A stretch of 64,000 nucleotides of DNA from Anaerosacchariphilus polymeriproducens (GTDB lineage Bacteria > Bacillota > Clostridia > Lachnospirales > Lachnospiraceae): the NCBI RefSeq assembly GCF_003363435.1, contig NZ_QRCT01000012.1, forward strand, positions 124,001 to 188,000, read 5' to 3'. This document shows positions 45,116 through 54,238 of the stretch, in pieces. Both the position numbers and the translations under genes were made by a program. Below the pieces are notes generated by a model. The model was not told where the DNA came from and did no database searches. It was given only the letters and a program-made list of their open reading frames with translations. The first letter of the stretch is position 1; each line of letters starts with the position of its first letter.

Positions 45116-45144
45116 ATTTTACAGAAAAATCTCCTAATTGTCAA
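45116..45144 (-). promoter_or_regulatory. Promoter of the subtilase gene
   Basis: On the minus strand TTGACA (45144-45139), 17 nt, TAAAAT (45121-45116). The -35 is preceded by CAT, as in the two shared elements, but the rest of that element is absent. Confidence 0.6.
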
Positions 45145-45211
45145 TGAATTCGGGGGCATTCTAAATTTATCCAACTTGAAAATTACTGTAATATCCTGAT
45201 AAAACGACTCC

Positions 45212-45237
45212 CACTTTTCTTAAAAGTGTGGTATGAT
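45212..45237 (+). promoter_or_regulatory. Extended -10 promoter with overlapping dyad
   Basis: TGG-TATGAT (45229-45237) is an extended -10 with no good -35. The dyad CACTTTT-CTT-AAAAGTG (45212-45228) occupies the -35 position, a likely operator or activator site. The radical SAM gene starts 57 nt downstream. Confidence 0.5.
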
Positions 45238-45293
45238 AAAAATTAAACTGAATCAATTTAATTACTTCAGTCAATGATAGAAAGAGGAGCATC

Positions 45294-47063
45294 ATGAATT
45301 TTTTATTAGTAGCGATTAATGCAAAATACATTCATTCAAATCTGGCTGTATACAGCCTGAAAGCTTATGCAAAGGAATATAGAGATTCGATAGAAATTGC
45401 AGAATATACTATAAATCATTATCAGGAATATATTTTAACGGAAATTTACAAAAAGAAACCGGATGTGATTGCATTTTCCTGTTATATATGGAACTTTCAG
45501 TATGTTAAGGAGATTATTGAAGATTTGCGGCAATTGTTTCCTGATTTACCTATATGGGTGGGCGGTCCGGAGGTCTCGTTTGAAGTGAAAGAGTTTCTGG
45601 AAGAAAATACAGCTGTTACCGGTGTAATGTATGGAGAAGGAGAAGTTATTTTTAAGAATCTTGTGAAATATTATGATAGTCAACAAAAGGGTGGATACAG
45701 TAAGTGCCTGGATATGGAACAGATCAAAGGGATTGCTTATCGTAATTTATCTGAGCAGATTATTGTAAATGAACCTCAAGCGCTGATTGATATGAGTGAA
45801 ATTCCATTTTGCTATGAAGATATGGAGAATTTTCAGAACAGAATCGTGTATTATGAGACAAGCCGTGGCTGTCCGTTTTCTTGCAGTTATTGTTTGTCAT
45901 CGGTAGAAAAGAAAGTCCGATTTAGAGATTTGGATTTAGTGAAACAGGAATTACAGTTTTTTATTGATCATAAGGTTCCTCAAGTGAAATTTGTAGATAG
46001 AACTTTTAACTGCAGGCATTCCCATGTTATGGAAATCTGGAACTATATTAAAGAGCATGATCAGGGAATTACCAATTTTCATTTTGAAATATCAGCTGAC
46101 TTGCTGAATAATGAAGAACTTGCATTAATGAAAACACTACGCCCAGGACTGATACAATTAGAAATAGGTGTACAGTCAACAAATCTGCCTACCATTCATG
46201 AAATCAACAGAACTATGGATTTTGAGAAGTTGAAAGAGATTGTGTTAGAGATTAAAAGGGGTAAGAATATTCATCAGCATTTAGATTTGATTGCAGGTCT
46301 GCCGTTTGAAGATTATAATTGTTTTACCCGGTCTTTTGATGATGTTTACAGGTTGAAACCGGAGCAACTACAGTTAGGCTTTTTAAAAGTATTAAAAGGT
46401 TCAGAAATGTATCAAAAGGCAAAAGAGTATGAAATTGTTTATAAAATAAGGCCGACATACGAAGTAATGTATACGAAGTGGCTTTCTTATCAAGAATTAC
46501 TTGAAATTAAAAAAGTGGAAGAAATGGTTGAAGTTTATTATAACAGTGGACAGTTTGAAACGACTCTTAAGCTTATAGAAGCTGCATTTTCGAGTCCGTT
46601 CCAATTGTATAAAAAGTTAGGCGATTATTATGAAGAGAATGAATTGACAGGTATAAGTCATTCCAGACTTAAGCGTTATGAAATTTTACTCGATTTTGCC
46701 AAAGCTTATACTGGGGCAGATTCATTTATTTATCAAGAGAGTCTTCTTTATGATTGGTATTTAAGGGAAAACTCAAAGAGCAGACCTGAATGGGTTAGTG
46801 ATTTGACTGAATATAAGAAAGAGATACAAGATTTTTATTTTAGAGAAGTACAGGAATTTTCTTATTTAGATAAAGAAGATTATCAGGATTATACTGCAAG
46901 ACAGCTTCGAAAAATGACGCATATTGAGATGTTTCACTGGAATCTGTTAACTGGAGAGAAATCGAGAAACTATTTTGTACTCTTTGATTACAAGAACAGA
47001 GATCCTCTTACCAATGCTGCCAAGGTAACTCAAATAGATTTAATGGAGAAGTCGGAATCATGA
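45294..47063 (+). CDS. B12-binding-domain radical SAM protein (DUF4080)
   Basis: A 589-residue protein. Residues 1-130 resemble the cobalamin-binding Rossmann domain (DVIAFSCYIWNFQYVKEI, PIWVGGPEVSFEV) without the DxHxxG motif. About 185-390 is a radical SAM core with Cys193, Cys197 and Cys200 (SRGCPFSCSYC). About 400-580 is a DUF4080-like C-terminus. Such proteins are widespread in Clostridia and of unknown reaction; whether it binds cobalamin is not shown. Start of a three-gene unit, coupled by ATGA to nth. Confidence 0.85.
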   Translation: MNFLLVAINAKYIHSNLAVYSLKAYAKEYRDSIEIAEYTINHYQEYILTEIYKKKPDVIAFSCYIWNFQYVKEIIEDLRQLFPDLPIWVGGPEVSFEVKEFLEENTAVTGVMYGEGEVIFKNLVKYYDSQQKGGYSKCLDMEQIKGIAYRNLSEQIIVNEPQALIDMSEIPFCYEDMENFQNRIVYYETSRGCPFSCSYCLSSVEKKVRFRDLDLVKQELQFFIDHKVPQVKFVDRTFNCRHSHVMEIWNYIKEHDQGITNFHFEISADLLNNEELALMKTLRPGLIQLEIGVQSTNLPTIHEINRTMDFEKLKEIVLEIKRGKNIHQHLDLIAGLPFEDYNCFTRSFDDVYRLKPEQLQLGFLKVLKGSEMYQKAKEYEIVYKIRPTYEVMYTKWLSYQELLEIKKVEEMVEVYYNSGQFETTLKLIEAAFSSPFQLYKKLGDYYEENELTGISHSRLKRYEILLDFAKAYTGADSFIYQESLLYDWYLRENSKSRPEWVSDLTEYKKEIQDFYFREVQEFSYLDKEDYQDYTARQLRKMTHIEMFHWNLLTGEKSRNYFVLFDYKNRDPLTNAAKVTQIDLMEKSES

Positions 47064-47701
47064 CAAAAAGAGTCAAAGAAATATTAACTTTGCTGGATGA
47101 AGAATATACGACGGAATATAAATGTTATTTAAATTATGAAACGCCGTGGCAATTATTGATTGCAACTATTTTAAGTGCCCAGTGTACCGATGAAAGAGTC
47201 AATATAGTTACGAAAGACTTATTTCAGAAATATACGACATTAGAGGCGTTTGCAAAGGCTGATTTAAAAGAATTGGAGCGAGATATTCATTCCACTGGTT
47301 TTTATCATAATAAAGCCAAGAATATTATTGCTTGTACCAAAACACTGCTTGAAAAATATAACGGGCAGGTCCCACAATCAATAGAAGAACTCACAAAACT
47401 AGCCGGAGTTGGAAGGAAAACAGCAAATGTGATCCGAGGTAATATTTTTCACGAACCAAGTATTGTAGTAGACACGCATGTCAAACGTATTTCGAAACGA
47501 TTGGGACTGGCGAAAGAAGAGAATCCGGATAAAATAGAGTTTGAATTAATGAAAGTCCTTCCCAAAGAGCATTGGATACTTTATAATATTCAGATAATAG
47601 CTTTTGGAAGAAGTATTTGTTTTGCGCGTTCTCCAAAATGCAAGGAATGTTTTTTAAAAGGATATTGTATAGAATATAAACGAAAGCAGGGAAAGAAATG
47701 A
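47060..47701 (+). CDS. nth: Endonuclease III
   Basis: DNA glycosylase/AP lyase for oxidised pyrimidines. The 213-residue protein has the helix-hairpin-helix LAGVGRKTANVIRG with the catalytic lysine, the aspartate in VVDTHVKRISKRLG, and a C-terminal [4Fe-4S] site with cysteines in CFARSPKCKECFLKGYC. Overlaps its neighbours by 4 nt on both sides. Confidence 0.95.
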   Translation: MTKRVKEILTLLDEEYTTEYKCYLNYETPWQLLIATILSAQCTDERVNIVTKDLFQKYTTLEAFAKADLKELERDIHSTGFYHNKAKNIIACTKTLLEKYNGQVPQSIEELTKLAGVGRKTANVIRGNIFHEPSIVVDTHVKRISKRLGLAKEENPDKIEFELMKVLPKEHWILYNIQIIAFGRSICFARSPKCKECFLKGYCIEYKRKQGKK

Positions 47702-48408
47702 CACGTTCCTATGTAGCAGTTGATTTGGAAACTACGGGTTTAAATCCAAAATACAGCCGCATCCTCGAAATTGGAGCCGTAAAGGTAATTGATGGTCAGA
47801 TAAAAGAAACATATAAAACATTTGTTAAACCGGATATGCGGATTCCTTTTAAAATTCAGGAGCTGACCGGGATTACCAACGAAATGGCAGACAATGGGAA
47901 AGATGGGGAAAAGGCAGTTGAAGAATTGATAGATTTTTGTGAGGATTACCCATTATTGGGGCATAATCTTATATTTGATTACAGTTTTTTGAAGAAATAT
48001 GCTGTCAATCAAAAATTAGAATTTAAAAAATATGGCGTAGATACTTTAAAAATTGCAAGGAAGACATTACCAGATGTTAAATCACGTTCCTTAGAGTATT
48101 TATGTGAGTTTTTTGAAATTGAACATCAAGATAAGCACAGAGCATATTGTGATGCCCAAGCTACTGTAACTTTGTATGAGCTGCTTCAAAGCAGGTTTGG
48201 AAAACAGCAGCCGGATATTTTCTGCCCATTTGAACTTATTTATCAAGTAAAAAGACAAAGCCCGATTACCCCAAGACAAAAAGTTTACTTGAATGATTTA
48301 ATAAAATATCATAAAATAGACTTTGAGGTAGATATTTCAAGTCTGACGAAAAGTGAGGCATCAAGGTACATAGACAAATTTATATTAAATTATGGTAGAA
48401 TTCTTTAA
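47698..48408 (+). CDS. DnaQ-like (DEDDh) 3'-5' exonuclease
   Basis: A 236-residue exonuclease. ExoI motif VAVDLETTGLNPKYSRILE, ExoII LLGHNLIFDYSFL and ExoIII HRAYCDAQAT are visible. Residues about 190-236 form a small extra domain (TPRQKVYLNDLIKYHK). It may act in DNA repair with Nth, to which it is coupled. Its 3' end overlaps the convergent gene by 24 nt. Confidence 0.88.
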   Translation: MTRSYVAVDLETTGLNPKYSRILEIGAVKVIDGQIKETYKTFVKPDMRIPFKIQELTGITNEMADNGKDGEKAVEELIDFCEDYPLLGHNLIFDYSFLKKYAVNQKLEFKKYGVDTLKIARKTLPDVKSRSLEYLCEFFEIEHQDKHRAYCDAQATVTLYELLQSRFGKQQPDIFCPFELIYQVKRQSPITPRQKVYLNDLIKYHKIDFEVDISSLTKSEASRYIDKFILNYGRIL

Positions 48409-48993
48409 ATAAGCTAATATAGAATCTTTTAAAAGAGAATTAATCTTATTTGCTTCTTTGATAAGAGCATTAATTTTCTCAGACTGGCAGGTATCGTGAT
48501 AGATATTTGCAAGTAAGATATAATGGGTGCGGATGTCGGTACCACAGGATATCCCATATTCAAGTATTTTCTGTGCTTCTTTCACATAATTCGCTTGATA
48601 AAGAAAATGCCCAAGTTTATTTAAAGTACGTATTAGCTCTGTGTAATTAGCATCGTATTCACTCAGTGTGGATAGATTTGCTGCTCCGTATTTGAGTTTT
48701 AAATCAGTATTAGTGAATTGTGATAGATTTACAATTTTTTGAGTTGAAAGCTGGTATAGAGTGTTTTTCAATTCTTCAAAATTTTGATCATTAATATCAG
48801 GCATTTCAAATTCATCAATAGGTACTTGAATATATGGTAATTGAGATACATCCTGTTTTCTGACCTGATTAGCCTGTGTTTCACGATTCCAAAATCGCTC
48901 CGTTTTCAGAGCTTCTTCTTTATCGGATAACTTTATTTTAATCCGGAGAAATATTATAAATACAATAAATATAGTTAAAAAAGGGAAAAACAT
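48385..48993 (-). CDS. Membrane-anchored TPR-like protein
   Basis: A 202-residue protein with one N-terminal membrane helix (FFPFLTIFIVFIIFLRI), a charged linker, and a helical C-terminal half with TPR-like pattern (GHFLYQANYVKEAQKILEYG, HYILLANIYHDTCQSEKI). No named family recognised. Its 3' end overlaps the exonuclease gene. Confidence 0.68.
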   Translation of the reverse strand: MFFPFLTIFIVFIIFLRIKIKLSDKEEALKTERFWNRETQANQVRKQDVSQLPYIQVPIDEFEMPDINDQNFEELKNTLYQLSTQKIVNLSQFTNTDLKLKYGAANLSTLSEYDANYTELIRTLNKLGHFLYQANYVKEAQKILEYGISCGTDIRTHYILLANIYHDTCQSEKINALIKEANKINSLLKDSILAYLKNSTII

Positions 48994-49055
48994 AAAAAGA
49001 ACACATCCTTCCGGTCTTATTAGTGAAAATATTTATAGAAATTGAGGTGAATGGT

Positions 49056-49163
49056 ATGAATTTTTTGCATAATCCAAAAATAAAGAGAATCATAGTTGCA
49101 GTAATAGCACTTTTTTTGATTTTATCGATGGTAATCACTACTTTTTTTGCAGCGTTCAGTTAA
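49056..49163 (+). CDS. 35-residue single-helix membrane peptide
   Basis: A small gene: ATG 49056 is 6 nt after GAGGTG, stop TAA at 49161. The peptide has a basic start (NPKIKRIIVAV) and one hydrophobic helix (IALFLILSMVITTFFAAF). Size and layout resemble Prli42/DUF4044-type peptides of Firmicutes (in Listeria Prli42 anchors the stressosome). That relation is an inference from pattern only. Coding is supported by RBS and by the hydrophobic profile. Confidence 0.65.
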   Translation: MNFLHNPKIKRIIVAVIALFLILSMVITTFFAAFS

Positions 49164-49230
49164 AAGTATTCTATAGTAATAATATACAGAACATAGATAG
49201 AATTGTCAATTATATTAGCACTTATGTATC

Positions 49231-49258
49231 TTGAAAAAGAGAAAAAATATGGTAAAAT
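49231..49258 (+). promoter_or_regulatory. Promoter of the VanW gene
   Basis: TTGAAA (49231-49236), 16 nt, TAAAAT (49253-49258), with TGG directly before the -10 giving an extended form. Confidence 0.5.
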
Positions 49259-49349
49259 AAATTTTAATGTACTTTTTTAGAAATATAAAAATTTTATGGG
49301 AGAACATATGTAAAAGTTTTACAAGAATTATGGAAAGGGAAGAGTATAC

Positions 49350-50969
49350 ATGAAAAAGAAACTAGGACTTATATTCTTGGCATGTTTCATTATAATTGTT
49401 GGCGGAGCCATAACATTGAAAACATTTGCCCAGAGTGGGTCAAATGATACGATTAACAAAGGCATTCAAATCGAAAATATGGATGTATCAGGATTAACGC
49501 AGGATGAAGCACAGAAAAAGGTTGAACAATATGTTTCAGATATGCAGAATAAAAGCATTACATTAAAGGTTGGTTCTAATACCGTCGGTGTTGCTGCGAA
49601 TGAACTGGGGCTGACCTGGACGAATACAGGTCTGGTCAAGAAGGCTTTCACATTGGGCAGAACCGGAAATATTATTAAAAGATATAAGGATTTGAAAGAT
49701 TTAGAGAATGAGCCGAAAAATTTTAAAATTGAATATTCCTTAGATAATGAAAAAATAAAGGCTGTTATTCAAGAAAAATGTATTCCATTTTGTCAAGAGG
49801 CTGTCGACGCGAAAATAGAAAGAACAGCAAGCGGATTTTCGATTACGCCCGAAAAGGAAGGTATTACTGTAAATGTAGACAAGTCTATTGAGGCGATAAC
49901 AAAATTTGTGAAGGAATCCTGGGATGGGACCAATGGGAACGTAGAAGTTTCTGTAGAAGTTTCGAAACCCAAAGTATTAGCTGCTGATCTGCAAAATATT
50001 AAAGATTCATTGGGAAGTTTTTCAACAAACTATCATACAGGGACCGGAAGAGCTCAGAATGTTGCCAATGGTGCAAGCAAAGTGAACGGTTCGGTTGTTT
50101 ATCCGGGAGAAGAATTTTCAGTATATAAAGCAGTTAGTCCATTTAGTGCAGAGAATGGCTATGAATTAGCAGGTTCTTATGAAAATGGTTCGATTGTTCA
50201 AACATATGGAGGAGGAATCTGTCAAGTATCTACTACTCTTTATAATGCGGCTATACGTGCAGAAATGAAGATTACGGAACGTTCTCCTCATTCAATGATT
50301 GTAGATTATGTTCAGCCTTCTATGGATGCAGCTATATCAGGCACATGGAAGGATTTAAAGTTTGTCAATAATACAGATACACCGATTTATATTGAAGGTT
50401 ACACAGGTGGAGGCCAGATAACATTCAGTATTTTTGGAAAAGAGACAAGACCTGCGAACCGTAGAATAGAATATCAAAGTGAAACATTGACGGTATCTGA
50501 ACCTGGAACTTCAATCGTATCTGTGGGTGAAGCAGTAGGGTATGTTCAAGAAACACAGAAAGCGCATACTGGCAAGACAGCGAAGTTATGGAAAGTCGTT
50601 TATGAGAACGATAAAGTAGTAAGTAGAGAAGAATTTAATTCGAGTACTTATCAGGCATCACCAAGAATCATAAGTGTTGGTGTAAGTTCTGCGAATCCGG
50701 AAGCTGTAGCAGCAATGCAGGCAGCAATTGCTTCTCAAAATGAAGATATGTGCCGTCAGGCGGCGAGCCAATGGAATGATGCTGCATTGGCAGCAGCTGC
50801 AGAGGCAAAAGCACAACAGGAAGCAGCGGAAGAGGCGGCGAAAAAAGAGAATGAAAAAGACAAAGAGTCTAAAAAAGATGCTTCAAAAAAAGATAAACCG
50901 AATGATGACAAAGCATCAGATGACAATACAAAAACCGATGATACCAATACAGAAGAACCGGTTGAATAA
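49350..50969 (+). CDS. VanW family cell-wall protein
   Basis: A 539-residue exported protein. Signal/anchor helix about 5-25. Two putative PG-binding (PG_binding_4-like) regions about 35-210. VanW domain about 220-370 (NVANGASKVNGSVVYPGEEF, QTYGGGICQVSTTLYNAAI). A G5-like domain about 375-445 and an Ala/Glu/Lys-rich then Lys/Asp-rich low-complexity tail (about 470-539). Family role in wall binding or glycopeptide response is poorly defined. No sorting signal. Confidence 0.88.
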   Translation: MKKKLGLIFLACFIIIVGGAITLKTFAQSGSNDTINKGIQIENMDVSGLTQDEAQKKVEQYVSDMQNKSITLKVGSNTVGVAANELGLTWTNTGLVKKAFTLGRTGNIIKRYKDLKDLENEPKNFKIEYSLDNEKIKAVIQEKCIPFCQEAVDAKIERTASGFSITPEKEGITVNVDKSIEAITKFVKESWDGTNGNVEVSVEVSKPKVLAADLQNIKDSLGSFSTNYHTGTGRAQNVANGASKVNGSVVYPGEEFSVYKAVSPFSAENGYELAGSYENGSIVQTYGGGICQVSTTLYNAAIRAEMKITERSPHSMIVDYVQPSMDAAISGTWKDLKFVNNTDTPIYIEGYTGGGQITFSIFGKETRPANRRIEYQSETLTVSEPGTSIVSVGEAVGYVQETQKAHTGKTAKLWKVVYENDKVVSREEFNSSTYQASPRIISVGVSSANPEAVAAMQAAIASQNEDMCRQAASQWNDAALAAAAEAKAQQEAAEEAAKKENEKDKESKKDASKKDKPNDDKASDDNTKTDDTNTEEPVE

Positions 50970-50986
50970 CATGAAATATTAAAATA

Positions 50987-51020
50987 TTAGGAAGTCTGAT
51001 TTTTTTATTGGGCTTCCTAA
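50987..51020 (+). terminator. Hairpin after the VanW gene
   Basis: TTAGGAAG (50987-50994) pairs with CTTCCTAA (51013-51020); a T run is in the loop but none after. Weak or RNA-stabilising. Confidence 0.4.
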
Positions 51021-51053
51021 ACCATATATTGACGTATAAGAAGAGGGAATTGA

Positions 51054-52034
51054 ATGAAAGTTGGGAAAGTATCGGAAGCTGTATTAAAGCGTTCTATATT
51101 AAAACAAGTAAAAACAAAAAGAGAGGAAGTAATTGTTGGTGCAGGAATCGGTGAAGATTGTACGGTTTTGCGATTGGAACCGGGAGAAGTTTTTGTGCTG
51201 TCAACAGATCCGATTACAGGTACGGTTGAGGATATAGGAACGTTATCCATCCATGTAACAGCCAATGATTTGGCGGCATCGGGAGCAGAACCTATAGGTG
51301 TTCTTGTTACGCTTCTTCTGCCTGAAAGCATCTATGAATCAGATATTAAAGAAATTATGCAGCAAATAGAAGCAGTATGTAATAGTTTAAATATGCAGGT
51401 TATGGGAGGACATACAGAAGTTACGAAAGCAGTGAATCAACCTATTATTTCTATAACCGGCGTAGGGAAGGCTAAGGAAGGTGCTGTTATACTCACATCA
51501 GGTGCCAGACCAGGGCAGGATATTGTTGTGACCAAATGGATCGCAATGGAAGGGACCTCCATTGTAGCGAAAGAAAAGGAAAAGGAACTTTTGGAGAGAT
51601 TTCCGGAGTCGTTTGTGAAAACGGCACAGGGTTTCGATCAGTATTTGTCAGTTGTCAAAGAGGCTGCTACTGCCGTCAAGTCTAACGTTAGTGCAATGCA
51701 TGATATAACAGAGGGTGGGATTTTTGGCGCTCTTTGGGAAATGGCAGAAGCATCTGGCGTTGGACTAGAAATAGAGTTGAAGAAAATACCAATCAGACAG
51801 GAAACAGTTGAAATTTGTGAGGTATATGATTTAAATCCATATTGCTTAATCTCTAGCGGAAGTATGTTGATTGCTGCCGATAATGGATTTGATTTAGTTA
51901 GAGACTTAGAGAAGGCAGGTATTTCGGGAACTGTTATAGGAAAAGCTGTTTCGGGCAATGACAGGGTACTGATAAATGATGATGAAAGACGTTATTTAGA
52001 ACCGCCAAAATCGGATGAGATTTATAAGCTGTAA
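51054..52034 (+). CDS. AIR synthase-related (HypE/ThiL-like) protein
   Basis: A 326-residue PurM-fold protein. ATP-binding pattern VGAGIGEDCTVLRLEPGE, LSTDPITGTVEDIGTLS, HVTANDLAASGAEPI and VMGGHTEV; C-terminal half MHDITEGGIFGALWEMAE. HypE itself ends in PRIC for carbamoyl transfer; this one ends SDEIYKL, so it is not hydrogenase maturation HypE. Substrate unknown. RBS GAGGG. Confidence 0.8.
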   Translation: MKVGKVSEAVLKRSILKQVKTKREEVIVGAGIGEDCTVLRLEPGEVFVLSTDPITGTVEDIGTLSIHVTANDLAASGAEPIGVLVTLLLPESIYESDIKEIMQQIEAVCNSLNMQVMGGHTEVTKAVNQPIISITGVGKAKEGAVILTSGARPGQDIVVTKWIAMEGTSIVAKEKEKELLERFPESFVKTAQGFDQYLSVVKEAATAVKSNVSAMHDITEGGIFGALWEMAEASGVGLEIELKKIPIRQETVEICEVYDLNPYCLISSGSMLIAADNGFDLVRDLEKAGISGTVIGKAVSGNDRVLINDDERRYLEPPKSDEIYKL

Positions 52035-52087
52035 GAATGTAATTAGAAGCTGTCAAACACATATCAAAATGAATGGAGAGAGGAAAA

Positions 52088-52570
52088 TTGAGAGAGAAAA
52101 TTTTAACATTTATTGAAAAGAATAGCCGCATTGATTTAAAGGAATTATCAATTATTCTGGGTGTGGACGAAATAGCAGTAGCTAATGAATTGGCTGAAAT
52201 GGAAAAAGAAAATATTATTTGCGGTTATCATACATTAATTGATTGGGATAAAACGACAGTGGATAAGGTGACTGCACTGATTGAGGTTAGAGTGACTCCT
52301 CAAAGAGGTCAGGGGTTTGATAATATTGCAGAAAGAATTTATAACTATTCAGAAGTAACATCTGTTTATTTGATTTCGGGTGGCTATGATTTAATGGTAA
52401 CATTAGAGGGAAAAAGTCTCCGGGATATATCACAATTCGTATCAGATAAACTTTCTACGTTAGATACGGTACTTAGTACGGCAACACATTTTATTTTGAA
52501 AAAGTATAAAGACCACGGTACTATTATGGACAAGAAAAATAAAGATGAAAGGATGCTGGTGTCGCCATGA
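52088..52570 (+). CDS. Lrp/AsnC-family regulator
   Basis: A 160-residue amino-acid-responsive regulator. N-terminal helix-turn-helix (KNSRIDLKELSIILGVDEIA), C-terminal RAM ligand domain (EVTSVYLISGGYDLMVTLEG, STATHFILKKYKDHG). Start TTG 52088 is chosen because GAGAGG lies 5 nt upstream, giving the usual REKIL N-terminus; ATG 52073 would place the RBS inside the gene. Overlaps the aminotransferase by 4 nt, its likely target. Confidence 0.88.
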   Translation: MREKILTFIEKNSRIDLKELSIILGVDEIAVANELAEMEKENIICGYHTLIDWDKTTVDKVTALIEVRVTPQRGQGFDNIAERIYNYSEVTSVYLISGGYDLMVTLEGKSLRDISQFVSDKLSTLDTVLSTATHFILKKYKDHGTIMDKKNKDERMLVSP

Positions 52571-53736
52571 GAAACCCACTTTCAGAGACAATTGTAAAAA
52601 TACCGCCATCCGGTATTCGTAAATTTTTCGATATTGTTAGTGAGATGAAGGATGCCATATCTTTAGGAGTAGGTGAGCCGGATTTTGATACGCCATGGCA
52701 CATTCGTGACGAAGGAATTTATTCGTTGGAAAAAGGGAAGACATTTTATACTTCAAATGCGGGGCTAAAGGAGTTAAAACAGGAAATTACTCGGTATATG
52801 GAGCGTAGATGTAAAGTTACTTATGATTCTGATGAGGAAGTAATTGTTACAGTTGGAGGAAGCGAAGCGATTGATATAGCGTTACGGGCTATGTTGGATC
52901 CGGGTGATGAAGTAATTATTCCACAACCAAGTTATGTTTCGTATCTTCCCTGTGCGATTTTGGCAAATGGCGTACCTTCCGTTATTGAACTGAAAGCGGA
53001 GAATGAGTTCCGTTTAACGAAGGAAGAACTTTTAAATGCAATTACGCCTAAAACCAAAGTATTGATCTTGCCTTTCCCCAATAATCCAACAGGAGCTATT
53101 ATGGAACGAAAGGACTTAGAGGATATTGCACAAATTATATTGGAAAAAGATTTATTTGTAATCTCGGATGAAATATATTCAGAACTGACATACAAAGGGG
53201 AACATGTAACGATTGCAGAACTACCCGGTATGAAGGAGAGGACAATCCTGATTAATGGATTTTCAAAATCTTATGCGATGACTGGATGGAGGCTGGGATA
53301 TGCCTGTGGTCCGCGGGAAATCATTGAACAAATGATTAAGATTCATCAGTTTGCCATTATGTGTGCTCCTACCAATAGCCAATATGCAGCGATAGAAGCA
53401 TTGAAAAATGGAGATGAAGATGTAGCATACATGAGAGAAACATATAACGGAAGACGCCGATTTTTAATGAATGCTTTTAAAGAAATGGGATTGGAATGTT
53501 TTGAACCTTATGGAGCTTTTTATGTATTTCCAAGTATTAAAAAATTTGAAATGACTTCTGAAGAATTTGCAACACGTTTCCTTAAGGAAGAAAAAGTAGC
53601 AGTAGTTCCGGGAACAGCTTTTGGTGACAGTGGAGAGGGATATTTAAGAATTTCTTATGCATATTCTTTAGAAAATTTGAAGATTGCATTAGAACGCTTA
53701 AATAGATTTGTAATACGTTTGCGTGAGGAGAAATAA
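52567..53736 (+). CDS. Class I/II aminotransferase
   Basis: A 389-residue PLP aminotransferase, AspC/PatA type. Motifs: SLGVGEPDFDTPWHI, FPNNPTGAIMERKDL, SDEIYSELTY, PLP lysine in NGFSKSYAMTGWRLGYACG, arginine near YLRISYAYS. Substrate probably an amino acid sensed by the coupled Lrp regulator. Stop overlaps the trmL start (TAATG). Confidence 0.9.
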   Translation: MRNPLSETIVKIPPSGIRKFFDIVSEMKDAISLGVGEPDFDTPWHIRDEGIYSLEKGKTFYTSNAGLKELKQEITRYMERRCKVTYDSDEEVIVTVGGSEAIDIALRAMLDPGDEVIIPQPSYVSYLPCAILANGVPSVIELKAENEFRLTKEELLNAITPKTKVLILPFPNNPTGAIMERKDLEDIAQIILEKDLFVISDEIYSELTYKGEHVTIAELPGMKERTILINGFSKSYAMTGWRLGYACGPREIIEQMIKIHQFAIMCAPTNSQYAAIEALKNGDEDVAYMRETYNGRRRFLMNAFKEMGLECFEPYGAFYVFPSIKKFEMTSEEFATRFLKEEKVAVVPGTAFGDSGEGYLRISYAYSLENLKIALERLNRFVIRLREEK

Positions 53737-54236
53737 TGGCAGATTTAAATATTGTACTTTTTGAACCTGAAATTCCGGCTAATACAGGAAATATTGGAAG
53801 AACCTGTGTGGCTACAGGGACTAGGCTTCATTTGATTGAACCTTTAGGTTTTCGTTTGAATGAGAAATCCATTAAGCGTGCAGGAATGGATTATTGGGAT
53901 GACTTAGACGTCACGAGATATATTAATTATCAGGATTTTTTGGAAAAGAATCCGGGTGCCAAGATATATATGGCAACGACAAAGGCGAAACATATATATA
54001 CAGAAGTTCAATATGAATCCGACTGTTATATTATGTTTGGCAAAGAAAGTGCCGGAATTCCGGAAGAAATTCTTGTGCAGAACCCGGATACCTCTATCCG
54101 CATTCCGATGATAGGAGATATTCGTTCTTTGAATCTTTCCAATTCGGTTGCGATTGTGCTATATGAGGCTCTGCGTCAGAATCGTTTTAATCACATGCAG
54201 TTAGAAGGGGATCTACATCGTCTGCAGTGGAAATAG
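53736..54236 (+). CDS. trmL: tRNA (cytidine/uridine-34 2'-O)-methyltransferase
   Basis: SPOUT enzyme that methylates the wobble nucleotide of tRNA-Leu. The 166-residue protein has FEPEIPANTGNIGRTC, MFGKESAGIPEEIL and the knot motif IRSLNLSNSVAIVLYEAL. Ends 3 bp from the convergent sensor kinase gene with no terminator between. Confidence 0.94.
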   Translation: MADLNIVLFEPEIPANTGNIGRTCVATGTRLHLIEPLGFRLNEKSIKRAGMDYWDDLDVTRYINYQDFLEKNPGAKIYMATTKAKHIYTEVQYESDCYIMFGKESAGIPEEILVQNPDTSIRIPMIGDIRSLNLSNSVAIVLYEALRQNRFNHMQLEGDLHRLQWK

Positions 54237-54238
54237 TA

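Noticed and set aside
45116-45144. Third copy of the shared promoter element before the subtilase gene
   Set aside because: Only CATTGACA matches; the AGTC block and the GAAAATATA block are absent, so it is just a consensus -35.
51054-52034. HypE hydrogenase maturation factor
   Set aside because: The protein lacks the C-terminal PRIC motif and no hyp or hydrogenase genes are nearby.
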